Shown: piece after piece, positions 1-6,938 of the stretch
Position numbering within the stretch: position 1 is the first letter of the stretch
How the letters are laid out: every line of letters begins with the position of its first letter
From: DAOMOP01 sp035444405
GTDB taxonomy: Bacteria; Pseudomonadota; Gammaproteobacteria; Burkholderiales; Rhodocyclaceae
DNA length: 20,913 nucleotides
Assembly (NCBI GenBank): GCA_035444405.1
Contig: DAOMOP010000052.1
Coordinates: forward strand, 1 to 20,913
Direction: 5' to 3'
Program-made: the position numbers and the translations under genes
Notes under the pieces: generated by a model
The model's database searches: none
What the model was told of the DNA's origin: nothing
What the model saw: the letters and a program-made list of their open reading frames with translations, nothing else

Positions 1-60
1 GCCCGCCGTGGCAGCTGTTGCCCTTGCCTGTGGTGCACTGCGCGTGCTCGTGTCCCGCAT
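1..60 (-). CDS. Possible N-terminus of a hypothetical protein, cut by the window edge
   Basis: On the minus strand an ATG at 60 is preceded by a purine-rich GGGAGGGGAG sequence at ribosome-binding distance, and the frame stays open for 20 codons to the window edge (begins MRDTSTRSAPQ). It lies downstream of the phosphatase gene in the same direction, so it could be the next gene. The peptide is too short to recognise, and in such GC-rich DNA an open 60-base frame is weak evidence. Confidence 0.25.
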   Translation of the reverse strand, partial: MRDTSTRSAPQARATAATAG

Positions 61-124
61 GTCCGCTCCCCTCCCGGTCTGCTTCGATTCTTGCGTGCGA
101 CGACCGGCGCCGGCACGTGCGCGT

Positions 125-1729
125 TCAACGCTGCTTGAGCACCACCAGCGTCAGGTCGTCGTAAAGCGTCTGCGTGCCGATGTGCGCCTTCACGTCGGCG
201 ACGATCCGCTCCTTGATGCGGTCGGCCGATTCGTGATGATGTGCGGCGACGATCGCGGTCAGCCTTTCGAGCCCGTAGAGGCGATGCTCGGCATCGGCCG
301 CCTCGGTGATGCCGTCGGTGTAGAGCACGACGGTGTCGCCGGCGCCGAGCGTCAGCACGAGCTCGCCGACGAATTCGGCCATTTCCTCGATCAGGCCGAT
401 CGGAAAACCGAGCGCGTCGGTGTCGATGACCTCGAGCGTGCCGTCGTGGCGCACGACGATCACCGACTCGTGCTGGCCGCAGATGCGCAGCCGCCCGCGC
501 GCCGCGTCGCCCGCATTGCCTTCGCCGGGCGCCAGCGGGCGGTAGTCGAGCAGCGCCAGCGTCAGGTTCTTGCCGCAGCCCATGCGCTGCACGTTGTCGT
601 AGATCGTGGTGTTGAGCACCGCCATCTCGCGCACGACGTCTTCCTCGCGTGCGGTCAGCAGCGTGCGCACCGCGCTTTGCGTCATCAGCATCACGACGCC
701 GCTCTCGAGCCCGTGGCCGGTGACGTCGCCGATGCCGATGCGCACGCCGTCGGCGTGGCGCAGGATGTCGTAATAGTCGCCGCCGACCTCGCTGGCCGGT
801 TCCATGTAGGTGGCGATGTCGAGCGCATCGATGGCGTCGAGCTCGCTGCGCGAGGGCAGCAGGATCTGCTGGATGCGGCGCGACACGTCGAGCTCGGCGC
901 CGAGGCGTGCGTTTTCATCGCGTGCCTGGTCGCGCTGCGCGAGGCCGCGCTGGAACGCGTGCATCAAGTCGTCCAGGCCATCGACGATGTGGCCGAGCTC
1001 ATCGTGCTCGTGGTGCGCGAGCGCAGGGCGCGGCCAGCGGCCCGGCCGCGCCGGATCGATGCGCGTGATCGCGCCGTGCAGCGCGAGCAGCGGCCGCGTG
1101 ATCATGAAATAGAAGATCAGCACGACGAGCGCCGAGATGCCCAGCGCCTTGACCAGACCGACGCTGACGATGACCAGGCCGCGCTGCACGAAGCTTTCGG
1201 CGATCTCGCCGGCGGCAAGCGTGATCTCGAGCCGGCCGACCTCGGAGGAGGCGCCGGGCGCCGAACCGTGCTGCAGCGTGCGGGTGTAGGTGGTGATGTC
1301 GCCGAACAGCGAGCTCACGAAGGCGCCGGCCGCACGCGCATCGCTGCGCTCGCGCGCGGCGATGACGTTGCCGAAATTGTCGCGCAGCACCACGTGCTGC
1401 ATCTGCCGGTATTCGAACAGGCCGTCGACCACCTGGGCAGCGAGCGCGTCGTTGAACTGGAAGGCCGCTTCGGCGGCCGAGCCGTGCACGAGCCGCAACG
1501 TGCGCGCGGTGTGATCCTGGATTTCGGCACGCATGGCCTTCCAGTCCGCGTAGAGCTCGACCGCGCCGGCGGCCAGTCCCAGCGCCATCGCGATCAGCAG
1601 CGTCACGGCGGCCTGGCGGAAGGTCAGGCCGCGGCTGAAGGCGACGCGGGTGGCGGGCGCAGCGGTCGCCGGCCGGGCCGGCTGCGGTGCCGCAGCGGGA
1701 GGGAGCGACGAGTTGGCTTGCTCAGTCAA
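125..1729 (-). CDS. Membrane-anchored PP2C-type (SpoIIE/RsbU) serine phosphatase with HAMP domain, SiaA-like
   Basis: The 534-residue protein has a Pro/Ala-rich cytoplasmic N-terminus, a membrane segment near 41-60, an extracytoplasmic sensor region of about 120 residues, a second membrane segment near 184-210, a HAMP-like linker (about 211-265) and a PP2C/SpoIIE phosphatase domain (about 300-533). The metal-binding acidic motifs are visible: GGDYYD (D318), GDVTGHG (D335), TDGITEA (D472) and YDDLTLVV (D524/525). Such enzymes dephosphorylate STAS-domain proteins, and a STAS gene lies directly upstream and overlaps it by 8 bases. The start is inferred to be the TTG at 1729 (MTEQAN); no ATG precedes the first membrane segment and no strong ribosome-binding site is seen, so translation is probably coupled to the STAS gene. 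With its neighbours it resembles Pseudomonas SiaA. The phosphatase call is firm; the signal sensed is unknown. Confidence 0.93.
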   Translation of the reverse strand: MTEQANSSLPPAAAPQPARPATAAPATRVAFSRGLTFRQAAVTLLIAMALGLAAGAVELYADWKAMRAEIQDHTARTLRLVHGSAAEAAFQFNDALAAQVVDGLFEYRQMQHVVLRDNFGNVIAARERSDARAAGAFVSSLFGDITTYTRTLQHGSAPGASSEVGRLEITLAAGEIAESFVQRGLVIVSVGLVKALGISALVVLIFYFMITRPLLALHGAITRIDPARPGRWPRPALAHHEHDELGHIVDGLDDLMHAFQRGLAQRDQARDENARLGAELDVSRRIQQILLPSRSELDAIDALDIATYMEPASEVGGDYYDILRHADGVRIGIGDVTGHGLESGVVMLMTQSAVRTLLTAREEDVVREMAVLNTTIYDNVQRMGCGKNLTLALLDYRPLAPGEGNAGDAARGRLRICGQHESVIVVRHDGTLEVIDTDALGFPIGLIEEMAEFVGELVLTLGAGDTVVLYTDGITEAADAEHRLYGLERLTAIVAAHHHESADRIKERIVADVKAHIGTQTLYDDLTLVVLKQR

Positions 1730-2084
1730 AGTCGAGTTCGAGTGTCGGCATCAGCCGCTTGAGGTTGTTGAGCGACTTGCCCTGCCAAGGGATACTGGTC
1801 GAGCCGCGGACCGCGAGTGTGCAAGTCTTGCGGTTGCGCACCGCGATGACGAACTTCGACAGCGTCGCGATCCCGGAGCTGTTCAGGAACTCCAGCCCGG
1901 ATAGATCCAAGGTCAGCGCGTCGCGGCCATCGAGCGCGTCCTCGAGCAGCTGCGAGATCGGCGCATATTCGGTCAGGCCTCCCAGTCGCAGCGAGCCGCG
2001 CAGGCGCACACAGCCCGCCTCGGGGTCGAATTCGGCGCGGTAGCCCGCGCCTTCCAGAGATTTCATTGCAGGTTGTTCCGTCAT
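1722..2084 (-). CDS. STAS-domain regulator (anti-sigma-factor-antagonist-like)
   Basis: This 120-residue protein is a single STAS domain. The strand-helix signature LDLSGLEFLNSSGIATLS (about 59-76) carries a Ser pair (S69/S70) where SpoIIAA- and RsbV-type proteins are phosphorylated. The ATG at 2084 overlaps the stop of the upstream HATPase gene as ATGA, and its own stop overlaps the TTG start of the phosphatase gene. In partner-switching systems the STAS protein is phosphorylated by the HATPase-fold kinase and dephosphorylated by the PP2C enzyme; both candidates flank it here. The role resembles SiaC of Pseudomonas, which in its unphosphorylated form activates the diguanylate cyclase SiaD. 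That role is inference from gene order; the STAS assignment is clear. It may belong to the family I recall as Synechocystis Slr1659-like regulators. Confidence 0.88.
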   Translation of the reverse strand: MTEQPAMKSLEGAGYRAEFDPEAGCVRLRGSLRLGGLTEYAPISQLLEDALDGRDALTLDLSGLEFLNSSGIATLSKFVIAVRNRKTCTLAVRGSTSIPWQGKSLNNLKRLMPTLELDFD

Positions 2085-2653
2085 AGCTTGATCGATACCT
2101 GGGTGGTCACACGCGCGCCGCCATCGGCCAGCGGTTCGAAGCGCCAGGCGAGGTCGGCGTCGTAGTCGTTGATCATGGTGAGAAAGCCCAGCCCGGCGCC
2201 GCTGTCGGTCAGCGCGTTGTGCTCGAGCTGCTGCAGATAGAGCTCGCCCGGATCGGCGGCACGCAGCCGGACGATGAAGGCGCGAAAGGCGTCGGCGGCC
2301 GCGGTGCCGATGCCGTTGCTCTCGTGGAACACGATGTGCGTGTCCTCGAGGCTGAGGCGGATCGTGATCGGCTCGGCGATGCTGTTGTCGTGGAACTTCA
2401 TCGCGTTCTCGAGCAGTTCGTTGGCCACGTAGCTGACCGCGCCGCGAATCTCGCTCTGGCGGTCGCGTGCGCTCGGGGCGTCGTCCTCGAGCGGAAAGAA
2501 GGTGGTCACGTAGTCGCCGAGGAAGTCGGCCGACAGGCCGTTGTTGCGCCAGCGCTGCTTCAGTGACACGCGCCCCGGCCAGAACGACAGCACCAGCGAT
2601 TCGGTTCCGTGTCCGTGTTCGATTTCCCTGATCAGTCCGAAGTCTTCGCGCAT
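2081..2653 (-). CDS. HATPase-fold regulator/serine kinase, SiaB-like (DUF6272/Slr1658-type)
   Basis: The 190-residue protein begins MREDFGLIRE at an ATG 7 bases after the stop of the upstream diguanylate cyclase gene; the frame runs further upstream, but only inside that gene. An N-box-like motif YVANELLENAMKFHDN lies at about 75-90, with N78, E79, E82 and N83, and a glycine-rich DSGAGLGFLTMIND stretch at about 150-163 could close over ATP. This resembles the GHKL/HATPase fold of anti-sigma kinases such as SpoIIAB and RsbW, although the first half (about 1-65) is unlike those. I recall SiaB and Slr1658-type regulators as having this architecture. The likely substrate is the STAS protein encoded next, joined by an ATGA overlap. 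Kinase activity is inferred, not seen. Confidence 0.8.
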   Translation of the reverse strand: MREDFGLIREIEHGHGTESLVLSFWPGRVSLKQRWRNNGLSADFLGDYVTTFFPLEDDAPSARDRQSEIRGAVSYVANELLENAMKFHDNSIAEPITIRLSLEDTHIVFHESNGIGTAAADAFRAFIVRLRAADPGELYLQQLEHNALTDSGAGLGFLTMINDYDADLAWRFEPLADGGARVTTQVSIKL

Positions 2654-2660
2654 GGATTGC

Positions 2661-3539
2661 CTATGGGAGTGGTTGCGGAGGGGATCGCGGCCCGCTCGTG
2701 TCGAGCGCGACGATGCGGTTGCGGCCCTGCTGCTTGGCGAGATAGAGCAGACGGTCGGCCTCGGCGAACAGCGCGCCGTCGTCGTCGCCGTCGGGCCGGT
2801 GTGCCGCCACGCCGATGCTGACGGTGATGACGCCGAGCGGCGAGCCGGCGTGCGGCAGCGCGGCCGCAGCCAATGCGCCGCGGATGTTTTCGGCGATCCG
2901 GCGCGCACCGGCAAGCTCGGTGTTCGGCAGCAGCACGACGAACTCTTCGCCGCCGTAGCGGGCGACCAGGTCGCCCTCGCGACGCACCATGTCGCGCAGG
3001 ATGGCGGCGATGCGTTGCAGGCACGCGTCGCCGGCCGAATGGCCGTAGTGATCGTTGTAGGCCTTGAAGTAATCGATGTCGCACATCAGCATTGCCAGTG
3101 CATGGCGCTCGCGCCGGGTGCGCGACCATTCGCTGGCGATGCTCTCGTCGAGCATGCGGCGGTTGGCGAGGCCGGTCAGCGAGTCCTGGCGTGCCGAGCT
3201 CTCGGATTCGATGTAGCGCGCGAGCCAGTGCAGGTCGATCTGGTCGGCGTGCTCGGTGATGGTCTGCAGCACGACCTCGAGGTCACGGCTCTTCTGCGTG
3301 ATCGTCGCGACGAGGTCGCGCAGCTGCCGCTCGGCCGTGAGCCGCTCGCGCACCTCGTTCTGCAGCTGCCGGTTGGCCATCGCGAGCTGCGACTCGATCG
3401 CGTCGCCGTGCTCGATCGCGGTCGTCAGCGCGATCTCGAGGTCGTTGCGCTCCTGCTGCAGTGCATCGACCATCGCCGTCAGCTCGGCGAGCGTCTGCTC
3501 GAGGTCGAGTACCTTGATGTATGGGTCGCTGCCTGACAT
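2661..3539 (-). CDS. Diguanylate cyclase with N-terminal coiled coil (GGDEF), SiaD-like
   Basis: The 292-residue cytoplasmic protein should make c-di-GMP from two GTP. Residues of about 10-90 are Leu/Glu/Arg/Gln-rich and probably form a coiled coil. The GGDEF domain (about 115-285) has the metal-binding Asp in CDIDYFK (D154), the active-site loop RYGGEEF (GGEEF at 196-200) and an inhibitory I-site R187-E-G-D190, five residues before GGEEF, so product inhibition is expected. There is no membrane segment or receiver domain, so regulation probably comes through the coiled coil and the downstream STAS/kinase/phosphatase genes. The ATG at 3539 was chosen because it has an AGGCGG sequence 8 bases upstream. 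A GTG at 3623 would add 28 unlike residues and run through an inverted-repeat leader. Confidence 0.93.
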   Translation of the reverse strand: MSGSDPYIKVLDLEQTLAELTAMVDALQQERNDLEIALTTAIEHGDAIESQLAMANRQLQNEVRERLTAERQLRDLVATITQKSRDLEVVLQTITEHADQIDLHWLARYIESESSARQDSLTGLANRRMLDESIASEWSRTRRERHALAMLMCDIDYFKAYNDHYGHSAGDACLQRIAAILRDMVRREGDLVARYGGEEFVVLLPNTELAGARRIAENIRGALAAAALPHAGSPLGVITVSIGVAAHRPDGDDDGALFAEADRLLYLAKQQGRNRIVALDTSGPRSPPQPLP

Positions 3540-3555
3540 GGAGTGGGCCGCCTGT

Positions 3556-3635
3556 CTGCCGAAATCCGGGTTCCGGGACTGCCGCGAGGGTCTCCCGGTA
3601 CGCTGATTCTCGTGAAAAAACACGAATTTCGGCAG
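3556..3635 (-). promoter_or_regulatory. Possible structured 5' leader (three-stem fold) of the diguanylate cyclase gene
   Basis: The perfect 10-base inverted repeat CTGCCGAAAT (3556-3565) / ATTTCGGCAG (3626-3635) encloses 60 bases. Inside it are two further inverted repeats: TCGTG-A6-CACGA (3610-3625) and CCGGGA (3573-3578) / TCCCGG (3593-3598). In the minus-strand transcript these could form a closing stem with two hairpins, a three-way junction, ending about 16 bases before the start codon and just before the likely ribosome-binding site. It does not resemble the c-di-GMP riboswitch consensus as I remember it. It may equally be a pair of protein-binding sites in DNA. Confidence 0.4.
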
Positions 3636-3736
3636 GCGCTGATCTTCGAATGGCGTTCAGATTCTCCACGAGCATCACATTTCGTGCAAGCGTCATGTGC
3701 CGCGTCGCAACAGGGGCGCGCCCCGAACCGGAGGAA

Positions 3737-5224
3737 TCAGCGCGGGTGCAGCCAGCCCGGCAGGAGGCTGTACGGGTCGATGCGCACGGTCGGGTCGTAC
3801 GGAACGCGATGCCGCTGCAGGCGCTGCGCCAGACTGCCGTCGCGGCAGCTGTCGAACAGGTCGGTGCAGCCGCCGACGAACTCGCCGCCGATGAAGATCT
3901 GCGGAAACGTGTTCCAGCCCGTGCGTGCGCGCAGCGCGGCGCGCAGCCTGCCGCCGTGATCGTTGCGCTGGTGGTGCGCTGCGTCGAGGTCCACCGAGCG
4001 GTACGGAATCGCGAACTTCGCCAGCATCTTGCGCACCGACCAGCAGAATTCGCACCATTCGAGCGCGAACAGCACGACCGGATCGTCGCGCCCGCTCACC
4101 AGCGCCGCGACCTCGTCGCTGGCGGCCTCGTCGGCGGTCGCGGGGTCGGCGCTCGCGGGCGCCGCGGGTGGCGCGGCGACATCGAAACGGTAGCCGGCGG
4201 TCGAGCGGGCGATGTCGAGCTCTTCGGCGGTCATCTCGGTCGGAATATCGTCGAACAGCGGCGTGCTGAGGTAGCGCTCACCGGTGTCGGGCAGCATGCA
4301 CAGGATGTTGGCGCCTTGCTCTGCGCTCGCCGCGACCTGCAGCGCACCGGCGAGCGTCGCGCCGGCCGAGATGCCGACGAACAGGCCCTCGCGCCGCGCC
4401 AGCTCGCGTGCGCAGCGCAGCGCGTCGCCGCCGCCGATCGCCATGAAGCGGTCGATGCGCCGGTCGTCGCCGACCTCCTCGGCCAGCCGCGGGATGAAGT
4501 CGGGCGACCAGCCCTGCATCGGATGCGGGCGGAACGCGGGGTGGCTGGCGCTGTGTGAGCCGTCGTCGCGGCGCGCCTGCGCGATGCCGCTGGCGAGGAT
4601 CGCCGAGTTGTCGGGCTCGCACACGACGATGCGCGTGTTCGGGCTTCTTTGCCGCAGCACGCGCGAGACGCCGTTCAGCGTGCCGCCGGTGCCGAAGCCG
4701 GTGACCCAGTAGTCGAGCCCGACGTCGGCGAAATCGTCGAGGATCTCGACTGCCGTGGTGCGCGCGTGCACGTCGGCATTGGCGGGGTTCTCGAACTGGC
4801 GCGGTTGCCACCAGCCGTGCGCCTCGGCGAGTTCGCGCGCCTTCGCGACCATGCCCGAGCCTTTCTGCGAGGCGGGGGTCAGGATCACGCGGGCACCGAG
4901 AAAGCGCATCAGCCGGCGCCGCTCGACGCTGAAGTTCTCGGCCATCGTCACGACCAGCGGATAGCCTTTCTGCGCGCACACCATCGCCAGGCCGATGCCG
5001 GTGTTGCCGCTGGTCGCTTCGACGATGGTCTGGCCCGGCTTGAGTTCGCCGCGCCGTTCGGCGTCCTCGATGACGCCGAGCGGGAGCCGATCCTTGACCG
5101 AACCCATCGGATTGAAGGCTTCGACCTTGGCGAACAGGTTGACGTGCTTCGGCCCGAGCCTGTTGATGCGCACCACCGGCGTGTTGCCGATGGTGTCGAG
5201 AATGCTGTCGAATCGCTTGCCCAT
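3737..5224 (-). CDS. O-acetylserine sulfhydrylase (CysK/CysM type) fused to glutaredoxin
   Basis: The 495-residue protein has two domains. Residues 1 to about 330 are a fold-type II PLP enzyme of the cysteine synthase family: NPMGSVKDR with the Schiff-base lysine K44, the substrate loop ATSGNTGIGLA (70-80), the phosphate-binding GFGTGGTLNG (176-185) and GISAGATLAG (284-293). After an Ala/Pro-rich linker (about 350-375), residues of about 380-475 form a glutaredoxin with the dithiol site C391-E-F-C394, the cis-Pro loop TFPQIFI (439-445) and the GGCTD motif (451-455). Ordinary CysK is about 310-320 residues, so the C-terminal domain is a true extension. The family makes cysteine, or S-sulfocysteine from thiosulfate; the latter needs glutaredoxin-type reduction, so the fusion could do both steps. 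That is inference. The ATG at 5224 has GAGGAC upstream. It lies 141 bases after the diiron gene, with a strong hairpin between them. Confidence 0.93.
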   Translation of the reverse strand: MGKRFDSILDTIGNTPVVRINRLGPKHVNLFAKVEAFNPMGSVKDRLPLGVIEDAERRGELKPGQTIVEATSGNTGIGLAMVCAQKGYPLVVTMAENFSVERRRLMRFLGARVILTPASQKGSGMVAKARELAEAHGWWQPRQFENPANADVHARTTAVEILDDFADVGLDYWVTGFGTGGTLNGVSRVLRQRSPNTRIVVCEPDNSAILASGIAQARRDDGSHSASHPAFRPHPMQGWSPDFIPRLAEEVGDDRRIDRFMAIGGGDALRCARELARREGLFVGISAGATLAGALQVAASAEQGANILCMLPDTGERYLSTPLFDDIPTEMTAEELDIARSTAGYRFDVAAPPAAPASADPATADEAASDEVAALVSGRDDPVVLFALEWCEFCWSVRKMLAKFAIPYRSVDLDAAHHQRNDHGGRLRAALRARTGWNTFPQIFIGGEFVGGCTDLFDSCRDGSLAQRLQRHRVPYDPTVRIDPYSLLPGWLHPR

Positions 5225-5325
5225 GGTCGTAGTCCTCGAAGATCGCGGGGTGTTGCCGGTGGCGCACGCGGCGCGTGCGTGCCGGTCGGCAGCGGGAGTC
5301 GTAAATGGCTTGGCCGGCGGGGCAG

Positions 5326-5360
5326 CCGGTGGCGGTCCCCGCGCGGGGCGCCGCCACCGG
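5326..5360 (-). terminator. Strong GC hairpin after the diiron gene, possible terminator
   Basis: CCGGTGGCGG (5326-5335) and CCGCCACCGG (5351-5360) are perfect 10-base complements, and the loop contains the self-complementary CCCCGCGCGGGG (5337-5348). It starts 5 bases beyond the diiron gene's stop codon. No T tract follows on the minus strand, so it may be an attenuating or mRNA-stabilising hairpin and not a full intrinsic terminator. Confidence 0.5.
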
Positions 5361-5365
5361 GCCGG

Positions 5366-6364
5366 TCATGCGCTCGCGGGGCTCGGATCGAACGCTCGGT
5401 GCACGATTGCGCGCACATCCTCGACGATCGGTGCGAGCGCCGCGCCGATGCGCCGGTACTGCGCCTCGTCGATCATCGGCCCGAGCACGCCGACAAAGCG
5501 CGGGTCCTCGACGCCCGACACGATGTACTGCCAGCGATAGGCGCGCCGCAGCGTCGCGTGGATGTGCGCCGCCTCGGCGGGCGTGAAGCCGCGTGCGGCG
5601 GCGCCGGCGAAGTAGTCCGCGTCGGCCTTGGCCTGCGCCTGCAGGATGCCGTCGACCGCGGCGACCAGCGCGATCAGGTCGTCGACCGCGCGGTCGCGCG
5701 CGTCGTCGTCGAGCCGGGCGTTCTCGCGCACCCACTCGAGCTCGTCGAGGATGGCGTGCTGCGACTCCTCGCGCGCATGGTGCAGGAACACGTCCTTCCA
5801 CAGCTCCGACAGGTCGTCGTCCGCGTCGATGCTGCTGTGGTAGTGCTGGAGCACGAAGATCTCGATGTGGCAGGTCAGTCCGAGCACCGCCCACTTCGAT
5901 GCGGCCAGCACCGCGCGCGCGACCTCGTTCGGGTCGGGCAGGAAGGCGTAGCCGGCGGGCATGCGCGCCGCGGCCATCTGCTCGAGCCGCCGGAACATCT
6001 CCTGGTGCTTGATCTCCTCGTCGGAGAAGCGCACCAGCGCCTCGAGCGCGACCTGGTCGCCGAACCAGTGGTCGCGCGACACGTCGAGGATCTGCGCGCT
6101 GATGAAGCGCTCGACCAGGCCGAAGATGTTCGCATAGCTGCGGCCCTGCACCTGCGACAGGAAGCGCTTCTCGGCTGGCGTCAGGAACGGCAGCGCGTCG
6201 ATGCGCGACAGGCCGTCGGGCAGGAACTTCTTGTCGAAGTCGAACTGGCGGCCGCGGATCACGTCGCGGTCGATGTCGAAGCGTACGCGCTTGGACACTT
6301 CGACGCACTTGGCGTAGCGCTGCGTATCGACCGGGATGCCGGGGGCGGACAGGGTGGTTTCCAT
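5366..6364 (-). CDS. AurF-like non-heme diiron protein (ferritin-like fold), probable oxygenase
   Basis: The 332-residue helical protein has no signal peptide or membrane segment. The likely ligands are E85, E117-I-K-H120, E168, H196 and the H196-x3-E200-x2-H203 motif (in HHAREESQH). Their order and spacing match the seven ligands I recall for the p-aminobenzoate N-oxygenase AurF (E, ExxH, E, HxxxExxH, with gaps of similar length), including the extra His that separates this group from ordinary ExxH ferritin-like enzymes. AurF-type enzymes oxidise amines with O2, but the substrate cannot be read here, so oxygenase, oxidase or metal-handling roles are all open. The ATG at 6364 has AAGGAG about 9 bases upstream. 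A DUF1127 gene lies 36 bases upstream on the same strand and the CysK-glutaredoxin gene lies downstream. Confidence 0.75.
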   Translation of the reverse strand: METTLSAPGIPVDTQRYAKCVEVSKRVRFDIDRDVIRGRQFDFDKKFLPDGLSRIDALPFLTPAEKRFLSQVQGRSYANIFGLVERFISAQILDVSRDHWFGDQVALEALVRFSDEEIKHQEMFRRLEQMAAARMPAGYAFLPDPNEVARAVLAASKWAVLGLTCHIEIFVLQHYHSSIDADDDLSELWKDVFLHHAREESQHAILDELEWVRENARLDDDARDRAVDDLIALVAAVDGILQAQAKADADYFAGAAARGFTPAEAAHIHATLRRAYRWQYIVSGVEDPRFVGVLGPMIDEAQYRRIGAALAPIVEDVRAIVHRAFDPSPASA

Positions 6365-6400
6365 GATGACTCTCCTTGGGCGGTGGGGGGGTGAGACGTG

Positions 6401-6736
6401 TCAGTACAGCGGTGTGACGGAACCGTCCGGCGCGCGCTCGCCGTGCCGGCGCGTGGCCTCGGCGCGCTCGGCCAGCTCCGCGACCAGCGAGCCGATCTCG
6501 CTGTGGTGCAGGCCGATGTCCTTGAGCGTGCGGGTGTCGAGCCGCGACAGCTCGCGCGCCTGGCGATGCAGCAGGCGTTCCATGTGACGCCGCTGGCGTG
6601 CGGCGCGCACTTCGTTGCGCACGAAGCCGGCGAACTCGAACGCTTCGTGCAGCATGCGGGCGAGGAGGCCGGCCGGATGGCGGGCGATCCGTGCGGCGGG
6701 GTCGGAGTCGATGCGGGTGGGGCTGAGGGGCTTCAT
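6401..6736 (-). CDS. DUF1127-family protein with N-terminal extension
   Basis: The 111-residue, Arg-rich protein begins MKPLSPTRID at an ATG with AGGAG 8 bases upstream. Its C-terminal half holds the DUF1127 signature RELSRLDTRTLKDIGLHHSEI (the YjiS-type LDDRxLxDIGL motif). Typical members are about 50-70 residues, so the first 50 or so residues here are extra. Small DUF1127 proteins in alpha-proteobacteria have been linked to phosphate and C/N metabolism and to RNA interaction; no role can be assigned to this one. It is 36 bases upstream of the diiron gene and probably co-transcribed with it. It is divergent from the response regulator gene. Confidence 0.82.
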   Translation of the reverse strand: MKPLSPTRIDSDPAARIARHPAGLLARMLHEAFEFAGFVRNEVRAARQRRHMERLLHRQARELSRLDTRTLKDIGLHHSEIGSLVAELAERAEATRRHGERAPDGSVTPLY

Positions 6737-6903
6737 GGCGGTGTCTCCTGCGGGTCGTCTGCGCTTCGATCGTTGCCGCCGTGGCGGGCGTGGCGTCGAT
6801 GGCTGCATTCTGGGCACCGAAGGTATCGGCCGCTTTTCGCTTTGGCGCGACTTGGTATCGCTGTGTATTCGTCGCGTTGCGCAAGCGTTTCAGTGCGCTG
6901 ATC

Positions 6904-6909
6904 TATACT
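6904..6909 (+). promoter_or_regulatory. Possible -10 element of the response regulator gene
   Basis: TATACT matches five of six bases of the sigma-70 -10 consensus and lies 29 bases before the ATG of the response regulator gene. The best upstream -35 resemblance (TTGCGC at 6877-6882, inside the palindrome TTGCGCAA) is 21 bases away, which is too far for a strong promoter, so an activator may be needed or the match may be chance. Confidence 0.35.
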
Positions 6910-6938
6910 CCAAGGGGTGCGCAGAGGCGGAGACGGCG

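Noticed and set aside
104..113. Palindrome CCGGCGCCGG as terminator of the phosphatase operon
   Set aside because: No T tract follows, the arms are short and such palindromes are frequent in GC-rich DNA.
8..1762. 584-codon open frame on the plus strand opposite the phosphatase gene
   Set aside because: It is low-complexity Arg/Ala/Val/His translation antisense to a gene with clear catalytic motifs.
3540..3623. N-terminal extension of the diguanylate cyclase to a GTG at 3623
   Set aside because: The extra 28 residues show no family character, the GTG has no ribosome-binding site, and the DNA carries inverted repeats typical of a leader.
3683..3704. Sigma-54-like promoter (GGCAC...TTGCA on the minus strand) before the diguanylate cyclase gene
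   Set aside because: The GG and GC elements are 12 bases apart; sigma-54 needs 10, so the match is not functional by the usual rule.
4278..6884. 868-codon open frame on the minus strand
   Set aside because: It is Arg/Pro/Ala-rich and runs out of frame through the cysteine synthase, diiron and DUF1127 genes; an artefact of high GC.
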